From: Arthrobacter sp. KBS0702
GTDB lineage: Bacteria > Actinomycetota > Actinomycetes > Actinomycetales > Micrococcaceae
DNA length: 64,000 nucleotides
Assembly: GCF_005937985.2 (NCBI RefSeq)
Contig: NZ_CP042172.1
Span: forward strand, 124,001 to 188,000
Direction: 5' to 3'
Shown one piece after another: positions 19,806 through 28,226 of the stretch. The translations under genes were made by a program, and so were the position numbers. The notes beneath the pieces are model-generated. The model was given only the letters and a program-made list of their open reading frames with translations. It was not told the DNA's origin and did no database searches. How positions within the stretch are numbered: the stretch's first letter is position 1; each line of letters starts with the position of its first letter.

Positions 19806-20476
19806 CCGTCCGGCTCGTCGTCGTCTCGCACAGCGGAAAGATCGCCGACGGCGCCGTCGAACTCGCCGCGCAAATGGCGCCGGACGTCCTGATCATCGCC
19901 GCGGGCGGCACCGACGACGGCCGGATCGGAACCAGCCTGGACAAGGTCATGGCCGCGCTGGAACAGGCGGCGGGGGGAGACGGCGTCGTGGTGTTGACCG
20001 ACCTTGGATCCGCCGTTATGACGGCCGAATCGGCGGCGGAATTCGCCGCCGAACCGGAGTCCATCCACCTCGCCGACGCCCCGCTCATCGAAGGGCTCGT
20101 CGCCGCCGCGGTTTCGGCCCAGGCGGGGGCCGACGCCGAGACCGTGAAAGAGGCGGCCGAAGCCGTCTACCGCCCGCCGGCGCACCCGCACGGTCCCGAG
20201 CACGAACACCAGCAGCCGCCGGACGCCCAGGGCGACTTCGAACTGGTCAACCAGGCCGGGATGCACGCCCGGCCGGCTGCGAAAATCGCCGGTGGCCTGG
20301 CCGGGATGGACGCCGATGTCACGGTCAACGGGGTTGACGGCGCGTCCATGACCGAACTGATGATGCTCGGCGCCCCCAAGGGGACGCTGCTGCACGTCGA
20401 AGCCAGCGGCCCTGACGCCGGCAAGGCGGTGGACTACCTGGGCGGCCTGATCCGGGCCGGCTTCGGGGAGCCCTGA
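19802..20476 (+). CDS. dhaM: DhaM phosphotransferase: EIIA-man-like domain fused to HPr
   Basis: DhaM relays phosphate from the PEP:sugar phosphotransferase system to DhaL. The 224-residue protein has an N-terminal EIIA-mannose-like domain with the phospho-histidine in VSHSGKIADG (His10), a His/Pro-rich linker (about residues 120-140), and a C-terminal HPr domain with the phospho-histidine in GMHARPAAK (about residue 155). The E. coli protein has a further enzyme I-like domain, absent here. It overlaps dhaL (ATGA). Confidence 0.95.
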   Translation: MTVRLVVVSHSGKIADGAVELAAQMAPDVLIIAAGGTDDGRIGTSLDKVMAALEQAAGGDGVVVLTDLGSAVMTAESAAEFAAEPESIHLADAPLIEGLVAAAVSAQAGADAETVKEAAEAVYRPPAHPHGPEHEHQQPPDAQGDFELVNQAGMHARPAAKIAGGLAGMDADVTVNGVDGASMTELMMLGAPKGTLLHVEASGPDAGKAVDYLGGLIRAGFGEP

Positions 20477-20491
20477 CCCAGCCCGGACGGC

Positions 20492-21379
20492 TCAGCCCGG
20501 AAGCCGCAGGCCGCCGGCGTGCAGCTCGGCCAGGCCGTCGCTGAGCAGTCCGGAGACCGCGCGTTCCAGCTGCTCCGGCGCCGAGTTCAGCCGGTGCAGC
20601 GCCGCGAGCGGAACGCCGATCCCGCCGGCTTCGAAGCCCAGGTCCACCGGCGCGCGCTCCAGCAGTTCGCGGGGCACCGGCAGCTCGGCCACACGCAGGA
20701 CGGCGAGCACGGCGCCGCGCACCTGCCGGTCCGTCCCGTGCCAGGCCTGCCCCTTGGGTGTGTAGGTGGGCGGAGGTTCACCGGCGGCGAGCCACGCGCA
20801 GGCGCCGCGCACGGGGCACTCACCGCACTTGGGGGCCCGCGCGGTGCAGACCAGCGCCCCCAGTTCCATCACGGCGGCGTTCCAGCGCACGGAGGCGGCG
20901 CCGTCGTCGGGCAGCAGTTGTGCGGCGAGCCGCATTTCTCCGGCCGTCAGGGCCGGCGCCGGCAGCGCGGCACCGGTGACGAGCCGGGCGTGGACCCGGC
21001 GGATGTTGGTGTCCACCACCGTCTCCCTCTTGCCGAAGGCAAACGCTGCGACGGCAGCCGCCGTGTAGCTGCCGACGCCGGGGAGCTCGAGCAGCTCCGG
21101 GTAGCCGCCCGGCACCTGGCCGCCGTGGTTGTCCACGATCGCGACGGCGGCCGCGTGCAGCCGCAGGGCCCGCCGCGGATACCCCAGCCGGCCCCAGGAC
21201 CGGACCGCCTCGCCGGCGGCCTCGCGGGCCAGATCGGCCGGGGCGGGCCAGCGCCGGAGCCATTCTTCCCAGACCGGCAGCACCCGGACCACGGGGGTCT
21301 GCTGAAGCATGATTTCGCTGACCAGCACACCCCAGGCGGAGCAGTCCTGCGCCCGCCACGGAAGGTCCCGGGCCGTCAC
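20492..21379 (-). CDS. mutY: A/G-specific adenine DNA glycosylase
   Basis: MutY removes adenine mispaired with 8-oxoguanine. Visible are the helix-hairpin-helix LPGVGSYTAAAV, the catalytic Asp in VDTNIRRVHARL, and the [4Fe-4S] ligands CTARAPKCGECPVRGAC (C-x6-C-x2-C-x5-C). The GTG at 21379 is the only conventional start, yet the conserved N-terminal helix (LTQLHAALDGWFDVTARDLPWR) continues upstream in frame to 21469, where only an ATC is available before an in-frame stop. The true gene is therefore probably 20492-21469. The C-terminal NUDIX-like domain is shorter than in E. coli. Confidence 0.93.
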   Translation of the reverse strand: MTARDLPWRAQDCSAWGVLVSEIMLQQTPVVRVLPVWEEWLRRWPAPADLAREAAGEAVRSWGRLGYPRRALRLHAAAVAIVDNHGGQVPGGYPELLELPGVGSYTAAAVAAFAFGKRETVVDTNIRRVHARLVTGAALPAPALTAGEMRLAAQLLPDDGAASVRWNAAVMELGALVCTARAPKCGECPVRGACAWLAAGEPPPTYTPKGQAWHGTDRQVRGAVLAVLRVAELPVPRELLERAPVDLGFEAGGIGVPLAALHRLNSAPEQLERAVSGLLSDGLAELHAGGLRLPG

Positions 21380-21475
21380 GTCGAACCAGCCGTCGAGGGC
21401 AGCATGCAGTTGGGTGAGCGGAACCGCCGGGGCGGCCGGGAGGGCGGGGGAATCGGCTAGGGCTTTGATCGATCC

Positions 21476-21481
21476 AGCTTA
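21476..21481 (-). promoter_or_regulatory. -10 box of mutY
   Basis: TAAGCT on the minus strand fits TANNNT and is exactly 6 nt upstream of the in-frame ATC at 21467-21469. This is the same spacing as at the leaderless genes in this window, and it supports translation of mutY from the non-standard codon. Confidence 0.45.
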
Positions 21482-21544
21482 ATAGAGATGCGGACCATAG
21501 TCCGGCCAGCGGCGTGGTTTGCCGGCATAACCCGCCGCGTTCTC

Positions 21545-21550
21545 TAGCCT
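21545..21550 (+). promoter_or_regulatory. -10 box of the anchored secreted protein gene
   Basis: TAGCCT lies 6 nt before the ATG at 21557, predicting a leaderless transcript that is divergent from mutY. Confidence 0.55.
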
Positions 21551-21556
21551 AGAAGG

Positions 21557-22246
21557 ATGGTCAGGCAAGGCAACTCAGGTACGCGCGGTTCGGGACCGAA
21601 GGCGTCCGCCAGGGCAAAGACCAGCGGAAACCCGGCCCGGAAGCCGGTCAGTCCCGTGTACCGCCGCCGCCGGCTCTTCGTCGGGGCCATTCTGCTGCTG
21701 GTGCTGTCCCTCGCCGTCGGCGGTTTCGTGGCGATCTCCACCGCCATCAACGGTGCGGACCCGGCGGCAACGGCCAGCGAATCCCCCCAGCAGGAAAAGC
21801 CCGGGAGCACCCCGCCTCCCAGCACGCAGGAATCCGCCGCGGCCACGCCCAGCCCGAGCTCGGGCTGCGACCAGAAGCTCGTCACCGTCACCGCGGCCAC
21901 GGACAAGGCAGCCTATCCGGCGGGGGAGAATCCGCTGCTGACCCTGAAGGTCACCAACGGCAACAGCGTCCCGTGCGAGGTCAACATCGGCACGTCGCAG
22001 ATGGAGTATCTGGTCACCAGCGGCTCGGACCGGATCTTCTCCTCCAGGGACTGCCAGGCGGAAAGCAGCGACCTGGTCAAGACGATTGCCCCGGGCAAGA
22101 GCGAGACGGCAAACTTCCCGTGGGCCCGCAACCGTTCGGTGGAGGGCTGCGCCGCCGTCGCGGCCCAGCCTGCCGGAGGAACCTACGTGTTCACCGCCCG
22201 GCTCGGCAACAAGACCAGCCCGAAAGCCATCTTCCAGCTCGGCTGA
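21557..22246 (+). CDS. Membrane-anchored extracellular protein of unknown function
   Basis: The 229-residue protein has a basic cytoplasmic N-terminus (about residues 1-38), one transmembrane helix (about 39-59), a Pro/Ser/Glu linker (about 68-100) and an extracellular domain with four cysteines that could form two disulfides (near 102, 139, 163 and 196). The domain looks beta-rich (VTVTAATDKAAYPAGENP; SVPCEVNIG), resembling small immunoglobulin-like domains. It is convergent with disA and divergent from mutY. I do not recognise the family. Confidence 0.75.
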   Translation: MVRQGNSGTRGSGPKASARAKTSGNPARKPVSPVYRRRRLFVGAILLLVLSLAVGGFVAISTAINGADPAATASESPQQEKPGSTPPPSTQESAAATPSPSSGCDQKLVTVTAATDKAAYPAGENPLLTLKVTNGNSVPCEVNIGTSQMEYLVTSGSDRIFSSRDCQAESSDLVKTIAPGKSETANFPWARNRSVEGCAAVAAQPAGGTYVFTARLGNKTSPKAIFQLG

Positions 22247-22323
22247 GCTCATCGATTGCCCCGTAGCGGCCCCCTCGCAGGCCAAAAAGGGCCGTTAAGG
22301 AACAGTCGACGGGAATCAGGGGC

Positions 22324-23400
22324 CTAGAGGAACCGGTCCAGCAGGCTCGCCTCGGCCATCCGGCTCAGGCCCTCGCGGACGGTCCGGGCACGCTGGTCGC
22401 CGATGCCGTCCACGGTCATGAGGTCGTCGATGGTGGCGGCCATCAGGAACTGCAGCCCGCCAAAGTGGTCCACCAGGCGGTCGGCGACGGCCTTGGGCAC
22501 GGCCTTCAGTCCGGACAGCAGGCGGTAGCCGCGCGGCTGCACGACGGCGTCGAGGTTCGCCTCGCCGCCGGCGAATCCGACGATCCCGGCGATCTTGCCG
22601 AGGTCGATGAGCTCGGTGGGCCCCAGGTTCACGAGCGCCTTGACGGCTTTCTCGATGTCCTCGGCCGAGGCGTGCGGGCCCGAGTAGTCCCGGATGATCA
22701 CGTCGCTGCCGGGTCCGCGGCCCACCGTCAGTTCGTCCAGCTGGAGCGAGAGCAGCCGGCCGTCCTCGCCGAGTTCCAGCACGTACTGGGAAATCTCCTC
22801 GGAGATGCGCCGCACCATTTCCTGGCGCTGCAGGGTCACGGCGACGTCGCGGACCGTCACCATGGCCTCGATTTCCAGGGCGGACAGCGAGCTGGTCACC
22901 TGGTCCAGGCGTGAACGGTAGCGCTCCAGGGTTGCCAGGGCCTGGTTGGCGCGGGCCAGGACCTTCTCGGAGCCTTCCAGGACGTGGCGCAGGCCGTTGA
23001 CGTAAAGCGCGATGATCTGCATCGACTGGCTCACCGAGATGACCGGGACGCCGGTCTGGATGGCAACACGCTCCGCGGTCCGGTGCCGGGTGCCGGATTC
23101 CTGGGTTTCGATGCTGGAGTCCGGGACCAGCTGGACCGCCGCGCGCAGGATGTTGCTCGCGTCCTTGTCGCAGACGATCGCGCCGTCCATTTTGGCCAGT
23201 TCACGCAGCCGGGTGGGGGAGAAGTCGATCCCGATTTCGAAACCGCCGGAACAGATGGATTCGATGGTCCGGTCGATGCCCAGCACGATCAGGGCGCCGG
23301 TGCGCCCGCGGAGGATGCGTTCCAGCCCGTCCCGCAGGGCCGTCCCCGGTGCCACCCTGGCCAGAGTCGCCTTGAGTGCATCTTCGGGGCTCCGAGCCAT
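22324..23400 (-). CDS. disA: Diadenylate cyclase / DNA integrity scanning protein DisA
   Basis: DisA makes c-di-AMP from two ATP and pauses at branched DNA. The 358-residue sequence has the cyclase motifs DGA (KMDGAIVCDKD, about residue 75) and RHRTAER (about residues 108-114), a helical middle region, and a C-terminal helix-hairpin-helix domain (TIDDLMTVDGIGDQRARTV). The ATG at 23400 is chosen because AAGGG lies 7 nt upstream; a TTG five codons earlier lacks support. Length is typical. It often neighbours radA, which here lies 12 kb away. Confidence 0.97.
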   Translation of the reverse strand: MARSPEDALKATLARVAPGTALRDGLERILRGRTGALIVLGIDRTIESICSGGFEIGIDFSPTRLRELAKMDGAIVCDKDASNILRAAVQLVPDSSIETQESGTRHRTAERVAIQTGVPVISVSQSMQIIALYVNGLRHVLEGSEKVLARANQALATLERYRSRLDQVTSSLSALEIEAMVTVRDVAVTLQRQEMVRRISEEISQYVLELGEDGRLLSLQLDELTVGRGPGSDVIIRDYSGPHASAEDIEKAVKALVNLGPTELIDLGKIAGIVGFAGGEANLDAVVQPRGYRLLSGLKAVPKAVADRLVDHFGGLQFLMAATIDDLMTVDGIGDQRARTVREGLSRMAEASLLDRFL

Positions 23401-23656
23401 AGGTTTTCCCTTCAAAGGTGCGGTCAGCTGCCCGCAAGTACGCCGTTATTACCGGTTTTCAACCGTTTGCCGGCTAGAACAAAATGCCCGGTTTCCCGTA
23501 TGCACCATCATAGGGGTACCGGAGGGCTGTTTCCGCACGGTCAAGCCTCAAAGTGGCCCATTTCGGCCCGGACCCAGGTGCCCCGCGGATGGCCGCTGAC
23601 TCCTCCGTGGCAAGCGCATTTTTCCCCCTCGGCCCGGGGTCTGACGCTGCCTGCGA

Positions 23657-23662
23657 TAAACT
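23657..23662 (+). promoter_or_regulatory. -10 box of prfC
   Basis: TAAACT about 70 nt upstream of the prfC GTG suggests a leader of about 60 nt. The rest of the 330-bp divergent gap to disA holds no other element I can name. A minus-strand TTGAAA with a downstream TAATAA may serve disA. Confidence 0.35.
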
Positions 23663-23730
23663 TGGATCCTTGGGTGTACCGCGGGCTCTCCGCGCCGTGA
23701 CCCGTCCACAGCCGCAGCGAAAGTAGCACC

Positions 23731-25344
23731 GTGTCTCAAGAAGTCCACAGCCCCGCCCGAGTCCAGGAGATTCACAAGCAGGCAGCCCGGCGCCGGACCT
23801 TCGCAGTCATTTCGCACCCCGACGCCGGTAAGTCCACGCTGACCGAGGCGCTCGCCCTGCACGCGAAGGTGATCGGTACCGCCGGTGCGTCCAGCGGCAA
23901 GGCCAACCGCAAGGAAACCGTCTCCGACTGGATGCAGATGGAGAAGGACCGCGGCATCTCCATCAGTTCCGCGGCGCTGCAGTTCGCCTACCGCGACACC
24001 GTCATCAACCTGCTGGACACCCCCGGCCACGCGGACTTCTCCGAGGACACCTACCGGGTGCTCGCCGCCGTCGACTGCGCGGTGATGCTCGTGGACGCCG
24101 CCAAGGGCCTGGAAACGCAGACCATGAAGCTTTTCGAGGTCTGCAAGCAGCGCAACCTGCCGATCATCACCGTGATCAACAAGTGGGACCGGCCGGGCCT
24201 GGATGCCCTGGCCCTGATGGATGAGATCACCGAACGCACCGGCCTGCAGCCGATGCCGCTGACCTGGGCGGTGGGGATTTCCGGTGACTTCCGCGGCGTC
24301 TGGGACCTGCGCAACGACCGTTTCGCCCGGTTCCAGCGCAACAACGCCGGCGCCAACATTGCCCTGACCGAGTACTTCACCCCGGAGCAGGCCGCCGCCA
24401 GCCAGGGCGGGGACTGGTCCAACGCCGTCGACGAGGCCGGCCTCGTGATCGAATCCAACCTCGCGTTCGACGTCGATGCCTTCCACGCCGGCAAGGCGAC
24501 GCCGATCCTGTTCAGTTCCGCCGCGCTGAACTTCGGCGTCAAGGAAATCCTCGACGCCCTGGTGGACTTCGCGCCGCCCGCTGCCCCCAGGCCCGACGTC
24601 GACGGCGACCCGCGGCCGGTCGACGCGCCGTTCGCCGGGTTCGTCTTCAAGGTCCAGGCCGGCATGAACAAGGCCCACCGCGACCACGTCGCGTTCATCC
24701 GGGTCTGCTCGGGCATCTTCGAACGCGGCATGGTGGTCACGCAGGGCCGGACCGGGAAGTCCTTCGCCACCAAGTACGCCCAGCAGGTCTTCGGCCGCGA
24801 ACGCGAAGTGATCGACGAAGCCTTCCCGGGCGACGTCGTTGGCCTCGTGAACGCCTCCTCCCTGCGCGTGGGGGACAGCCTGTTCCTGGAGCAGCCGGTG
24901 GAGTTCCCCGCCATCCCGCTGTTCGCCCCGGAGCACTTCCAGGTGGCGCGCTCGAAGGACCCCAGCCGCTTCAAGCAGTTCCGCCGCGGCATCGAGCAGC
25001 TCGAACACGAGGGTGTCATCCAGGTGCTCCGCTCCGACATCCGCGGCGACCAGGCCCCGGTGCTGGCGGCTGTTGGCCCGATGCAGTTCGAGGTGGTCGA
25101 GGACCGGATGGCGCACGACTTCAGTGCCCCGATGCGGCTGGAGCGGCTTCCTTACTCGCTGGCCCGGATCACGACGGCGGACGCCATGCCGGCGCTGGCC
25201 AACGTGCCGGGCGCAGAGGTGCTGCTGCGCTCCGACGGAGAATACCTGGCTCTGTTCAACGACGTCTGGGCCCTGCGCCGGATCGAGAAGAACCACCCGG
25301 ACCTGACGCTCCTGCCGATCGGCACGCACAACCCCGCAAAGTAG
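23731..25344 (+). CDS. prfC: Peptide chain release factor 3
   Basis: RF3 is a GTPase that recycles RF1/RF2 from the ribosome after peptide release. The 537-residue sequence has G1 SHPDAGKST (about residues 29-37), G2/G3 with DTPGHADFSEDTYR, G4 NKWDR, and the RF3-specific C-terminal domain (FQVARSKDPSRFKQF, VLAAVGPMQFEVV). The start is GTG at 23731. The gene is monocistronic, divergent from disA, with a GC-rich hairpin after it. Confidence 0.96.
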   Translation: MSQEVHSPARVQEIHKQAARRRTFAVISHPDAGKSTLTEALALHAKVIGTAGASSGKANRKETVSDWMQMEKDRGISISSAALQFAYRDTVINLLDTPGHADFSEDTYRVLAAVDCAVMLVDAAKGLETQTMKLFEVCKQRNLPIITVINKWDRPGLDALALMDEITERTGLQPMPLTWAVGISGDFRGVWDLRNDRFARFQRNNAGANIALTEYFTPEQAAASQGGDWSNAVDEAGLVIESNLAFDVDAFHAGKATPILFSSAALNFGVKEILDALVDFAPPAAPRPDVDGDPRPVDAPFAGFVFKVQAGMNKAHRDHVAFIRVCSGIFERGMVVTQGRTGKSFATKYAQQVFGREREVIDEAFPGDVVGLVNASSLRVGDSLFLEQPVEFPAIPLFAPEHFQVARSKDPSRFKQFRRGIEQLEHEGVIQVLRSDIRGDQAPVLAAVGPMQFEVVEDRMAHDFSAPMRLERLPYSLARITTADAMPALANVPGAEVLLRSDGEYLALFNDVWALRRIEKNHPDLTLLPIGTHNPAK

Positions 25345-25370
25345 CCTCCGGGCCGCGGTCCGGAGCACCG

Positions 25371-25395
25371 CCGGGCGGGCCGCCGGCCCGCCCGG
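25371..25395 (+). terminator. GC-rich hairpin after prfC
   Basis: CCGGGCGGGC (25371-25380) and GCCCGCCCGG (25386-25395) pair perfectly around a 5-nt loop. It is followed by AATAA rather than a T run, so termination would depend mainly on the stem. Confidence 0.5.
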
Positions 25396-25556
25396 AATAA
25401 CCCGCCGCAGGGTCTTCCTGAATCCGCTTTTCGCGGTATCATAAGTAACCTTGCTAATAGCGCGGGCGCTGGCCGACTGGCCGGCTTTAGGACTGATCCG
25501 CCCGATTCCCCGTGCGGACCCGTATCGAGGGAACAAGAACCCCGTTGACAATAACT

Positions 25557-26912
25557 ATGGAATCCGGCTTTCTGCTGAGCGGACGGTACCGGATTGAAGC
25601 CCTCATTGGCAGGGGAAGCCAATCGACCGTCTACCGCGCGAACGATGAGCTGCTGCGGCGCGAGGTGGCGGTCAAGCTCTTCCGCAACGACGGGGACGAC
25701 CTCGAGCACACGCGCCGGCAGGGGCAGGAAGTCCGGATTCTCGCGGGGATGAGCCACCACGCCCTGGTCACCCTGTTCGACGCCGGCGCCGACCTGAGCG
25801 ATCCGGACTCCCGGCTGACCTACCTGGTGATGGAACTCGTGCCCGGTCACGACCTGCGCCAGCGGTCCCTGCAGGGCCCGCTTTCCGCCGCGCACATGGC
25901 CCACATCGGCTATGACCTGGCGGACGGGCTGTCGTACATCCACCACCACGGGATCGTCCACCGGGACATCAAGCCGGCGAACATCCTGCTGGTCAACTAC
26001 AGCAGCGACGACCGCCGGCCCCGGGCCAAACTGACCGACTTCGGCGTTGCGGCCATCCTCGGGCAAAACCGCGTGGACGACGACGGCGGCACCTCCGGGA
26101 CCCCCGCCTACCTGAGCCCCGAGCAGGCCGCCGGCGACCCGTCCGGGCCGGCCAGCGACATCTATTCGCTGGGACTCGTGCTGCTCGAAGGACTCACCGG
26201 GAAGATGGCCTACCCCGGCGCGCCGATCCAGTCCGCCGTCGCCCGGCTGCTGCAGGATCCCCAGATTCCGGAGGAGCTCGCCCCCATGTGGGTGGCGCTG
26301 CTGTCCTCCATGCTGTCCCGGGACCCGGCCGCCCGGCCGCCCGCCCGGGAGGTCTCCCTCGCCCTGCGCCAGGAAGTCATCAACGGCGCCGGCCGGCACC
26401 GGCAGCTCGAGGCCACCACGAACGACGAGGACGGCCGGATGCGCGCCGTCGAGCGGTACCAGATCCTTGATACCCCCGAGGACGGTTCCTTCGACCGGAT
26501 CGCAGCGCTCGCAGCCCGGGTGTTTTCGGTACCTGTGGCGATCGTGAGCGTCGTGGACCACGACCGGATCTGGTTCAAGGCCCACCACGGCACCGATGTC
26601 ACGCAGATCGGCAGGGATCCCGGGCTGTGCGCCTCGGCGATCCTGCAGGACGGCCCCTGGGTTGTCGAGGACGCCGTAAAGGACCCGCGGACGCTTTCCA
26701 ACCCGCTCGTGGCCGGGGAATTCGGGCTGCAGTTCTATGCAGGGGTCCCGCTGCGCACTCCGGACGGCTTCAACCTCGGCACGTTCTGCATCCTGGACCG
26801 GGAACCGCGGGAGTTCTCCGCGGAGGACACCCGCACGCTCGAGGACCTCGCGGCGATTGTCATGAACGACCTGGAGATGCGGCTGCAGAGCCGCGGGGCC
26901 ATCGCCGGCTAG
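25557..26912 (+). CDS. Serine/threonine protein kinase with C-terminal GAF domain
   Basis: The 451-residue protein has an N-terminal Hanks-type kinase domain (about residues 8-280): P-loop IGRGSQSTVY, Lys40 in VAVKLF, catalytic HRDIKPANILL, DFGVA, and SPEQAA. A GAF sensor domain follows (about 295-445), beginning RYQILDTPEDGSFDRIA and including GVPLRTPDGFNLGTFCILD. No transmembrane helix or PASTA repeats are present, so it is a soluble kinase that may respond to a small ligand or redox state. Start choice is open: ATG 25557, TTG 25545 or GTG 25512. Confidence 0.9.
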   Translation: MESGFLLSGRYRIEALIGRGSQSTVYRANDELLRREVAVKLFRNDGDDLEHTRRQGQEVRILAGMSHHALVTLFDAGADLSDPDSRLTYLVMELVPGHDLRQRSLQGPLSAAHMAHIGYDLADGLSYIHHHGIVHRDIKPANILLVNYSSDDRRPRAKLTDFGVAAILGQNRVDDDGGTSGTPAYLSPEQAAGDPSGPASDIYSLGLVLLEGLTGKMAYPGAPIQSAVARLLQDPQIPEELAPMWVALLSSMLSRDPAARPPAREVSLALRQEVINGAGRHRQLEATTNDEDGRMRAVERYQILDTPEDGSFDRIAALAARVFSVPVAIVSVVDHDRIWFKAHHGTDVTQIGRDPGLCASAILQDGPWVVEDAVKDPRTLSNPLVAGEFGLQFYAGVPLRTPDGFNLGTFCILDREPREFSAEDTRTLEDLAAIVMNDLEMRLQSRGAIAG

Positions 26913-26924
26913 CGCCGGCGCTGT

Positions 26925-28127
26925 CTAACGCTTACCGGCGTGGAGCGCGAGTTCCAGCTCAAACCGTGCCGCCGGGTCCTCCAGCGCGTCGCCGAACAGC
27001 TCGCGCAGCTGGGCCGCCCGGTAGCCCACGGTCTGCGGGTGGATGCCCAGCTCGGCGGCCACCGGCCCGCGCTGGCCCCAGTGGCGCAGCCAGGAGAGCA
27101 GCGTTTCGGCGAGGCGCTCGCGCTGCGCCGGCCGGAGCCCCTCCAGCGGCGCCAGGCTCCGGTTAGCCAGCTCGGTGATCGCGGAAGGCTCGGCGCCCAG
27201 GATTACCGCCGCAAGATGTTCGTCCGCCCAGATGGGCGGGTCATCGGGGCCGTCCCGGTGCGGCAGGACGGACGCCGCCAGCACGGCCAGCCGCAGGGAT
27301 TCGGGAACCTTCTCCCAGCCGCCGGCCGGGCCCACGGAGGCGCCGCGGCCCCGGAGCACCGCCTCAAGGTCGCTCCGCGCGGACTTGGACTTGCGCGCTG
27401 GAACCAGCGCCACGGCGTCGGTCTCGCGTTCGATCACCAGCGTTCCCGGCCCCAGCCGCAGCCGCAGCCCGGCGGCCCGGTCCACCGGCAGCGTCACCAC
27501 CACCATGCGCACGGGCAGCGACCAGTCCGCCATGGCCGCCGTCTGGCGCAGCGCCGCCTCGTCCGCCTGGCCCAGCAGCAGCAGGTCCAGCAGTTCGGTG
27601 CGCCGCCGGTCCACCGCTCCCGCGCGTTCGGACTGCTCAAAGGCGTAGGCCTCGGCGCTGACCGCGGAAAGTTCGTCGATGTAGGCCAGGATCGACTCGC
27701 CCAGGTCCACCACCACGTTCTGGCCCAGATGGTGTTCCACCGAGACCTTCGACATCTCGCGGAACGTTACGCGGGCACCCATCCGGTAGGCGCTCAGCAG
27801 CGCGTCCATGCTCCTGCCCTGCCGGAATTCGCCGCTGCCCAGTCCCGCCACCAGCTGCCGGCTTTCCTCGGAAAGGGCTGGCAGCGTGGTGCCGGGCAGC
27901 TGCAGGAAGCGGTCCAGCGCCGTGGCCACGCCGCGCCGCAGGCCACGCCCGAAGCGGCCCTCGATCGGCCGGGCGTAGGCGGGAACCAGTTGCGGAACGG
28001 CCTCGATGATGGCCTCCACGATGCCGGGCATCCTGGGCCGGAGCATGTCCGAGACCTCCTTCGGCAAGGCAAGCCAGGGCGGGTCGTAGGCGGGATAGCC
28101 GGGGTGCCCGGCGGGCGAAGCATCCAT
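26925..28127 (-). CDS. PucR family transcriptional regulator
   Basis: The 400-residue protein ends in the PucR-type helix-turn-helix (HWGQRGPVAAELGIHPQTVGYRAAQLRELFGDAL), preceded by a GGDEF-like middle region and an N-terminal RsbR-like helical domain (MRPGIV... EFRQGRSMDALLSAYRMGARV). It sits divergently from the ferredoxin reductase and desaturase, which it probably controls, as local regulators of desaturases do in actinobacteria. The ATG at 28127 is used; a TTG four codons upstream is possible. Inducer unknown. Confidence 0.85.
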   Translation of the reverse strand: MDASPAGHPGYPAYDPPWLALPKEVSDMLRPRMPGIVEAIIEAVPQLVPAYARPIEGRFGRGLRRGVATALDRFLQLPGTTLPALSEESRQLVAGLGSGEFRQGRSMDALLSAYRMGARVTFREMSKVSVEHHLGQNVVVDLGESILAYIDELSAVSAEAYAFEQSERAGAVDRRRTELLDLLLLGQADEAALRQTAAMADWSLPVRMVVVTLPVDRAAGLRLRLGPGTLVIERETDAVALVPARKSKSARSDLEAVLRGRGASVGPAGGWEKVPESLRLAVLAASVLPHRDGPDDPPIWADEHLAAVILGAEPSAITELANRSLAPLEGLRPAQRERLAETLLSWLRHWGQRGPVAAELGIHPQTVGYRAAQLRELFGDALEDPAARFELELALHAGKR

Positions 28128-28214
28128 AGCGCGTTCCAATAAAGTTGTTGTGTGGAGATAGTTTCTTCAGGTAGATCGTATGCCTTGGGTGAAGAATTAT
28201 GACGCAGGCTGACA

Positions 28215-28220
28215 TAGGCT
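28215..28220 (+). promoter_or_regulatory. -10 box of the leaderless ferredoxin reductase mRNA
   Basis: TAGGCT is 6 nt upstream of the ATG at 28227. The 99-bp divergent gap to the PucR gene is comparatively AT-rich and probably contains its operator, though no clear palindrome stands out. Confidence 0.6.
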
Positions 28221-28226
28221 TAGTAG

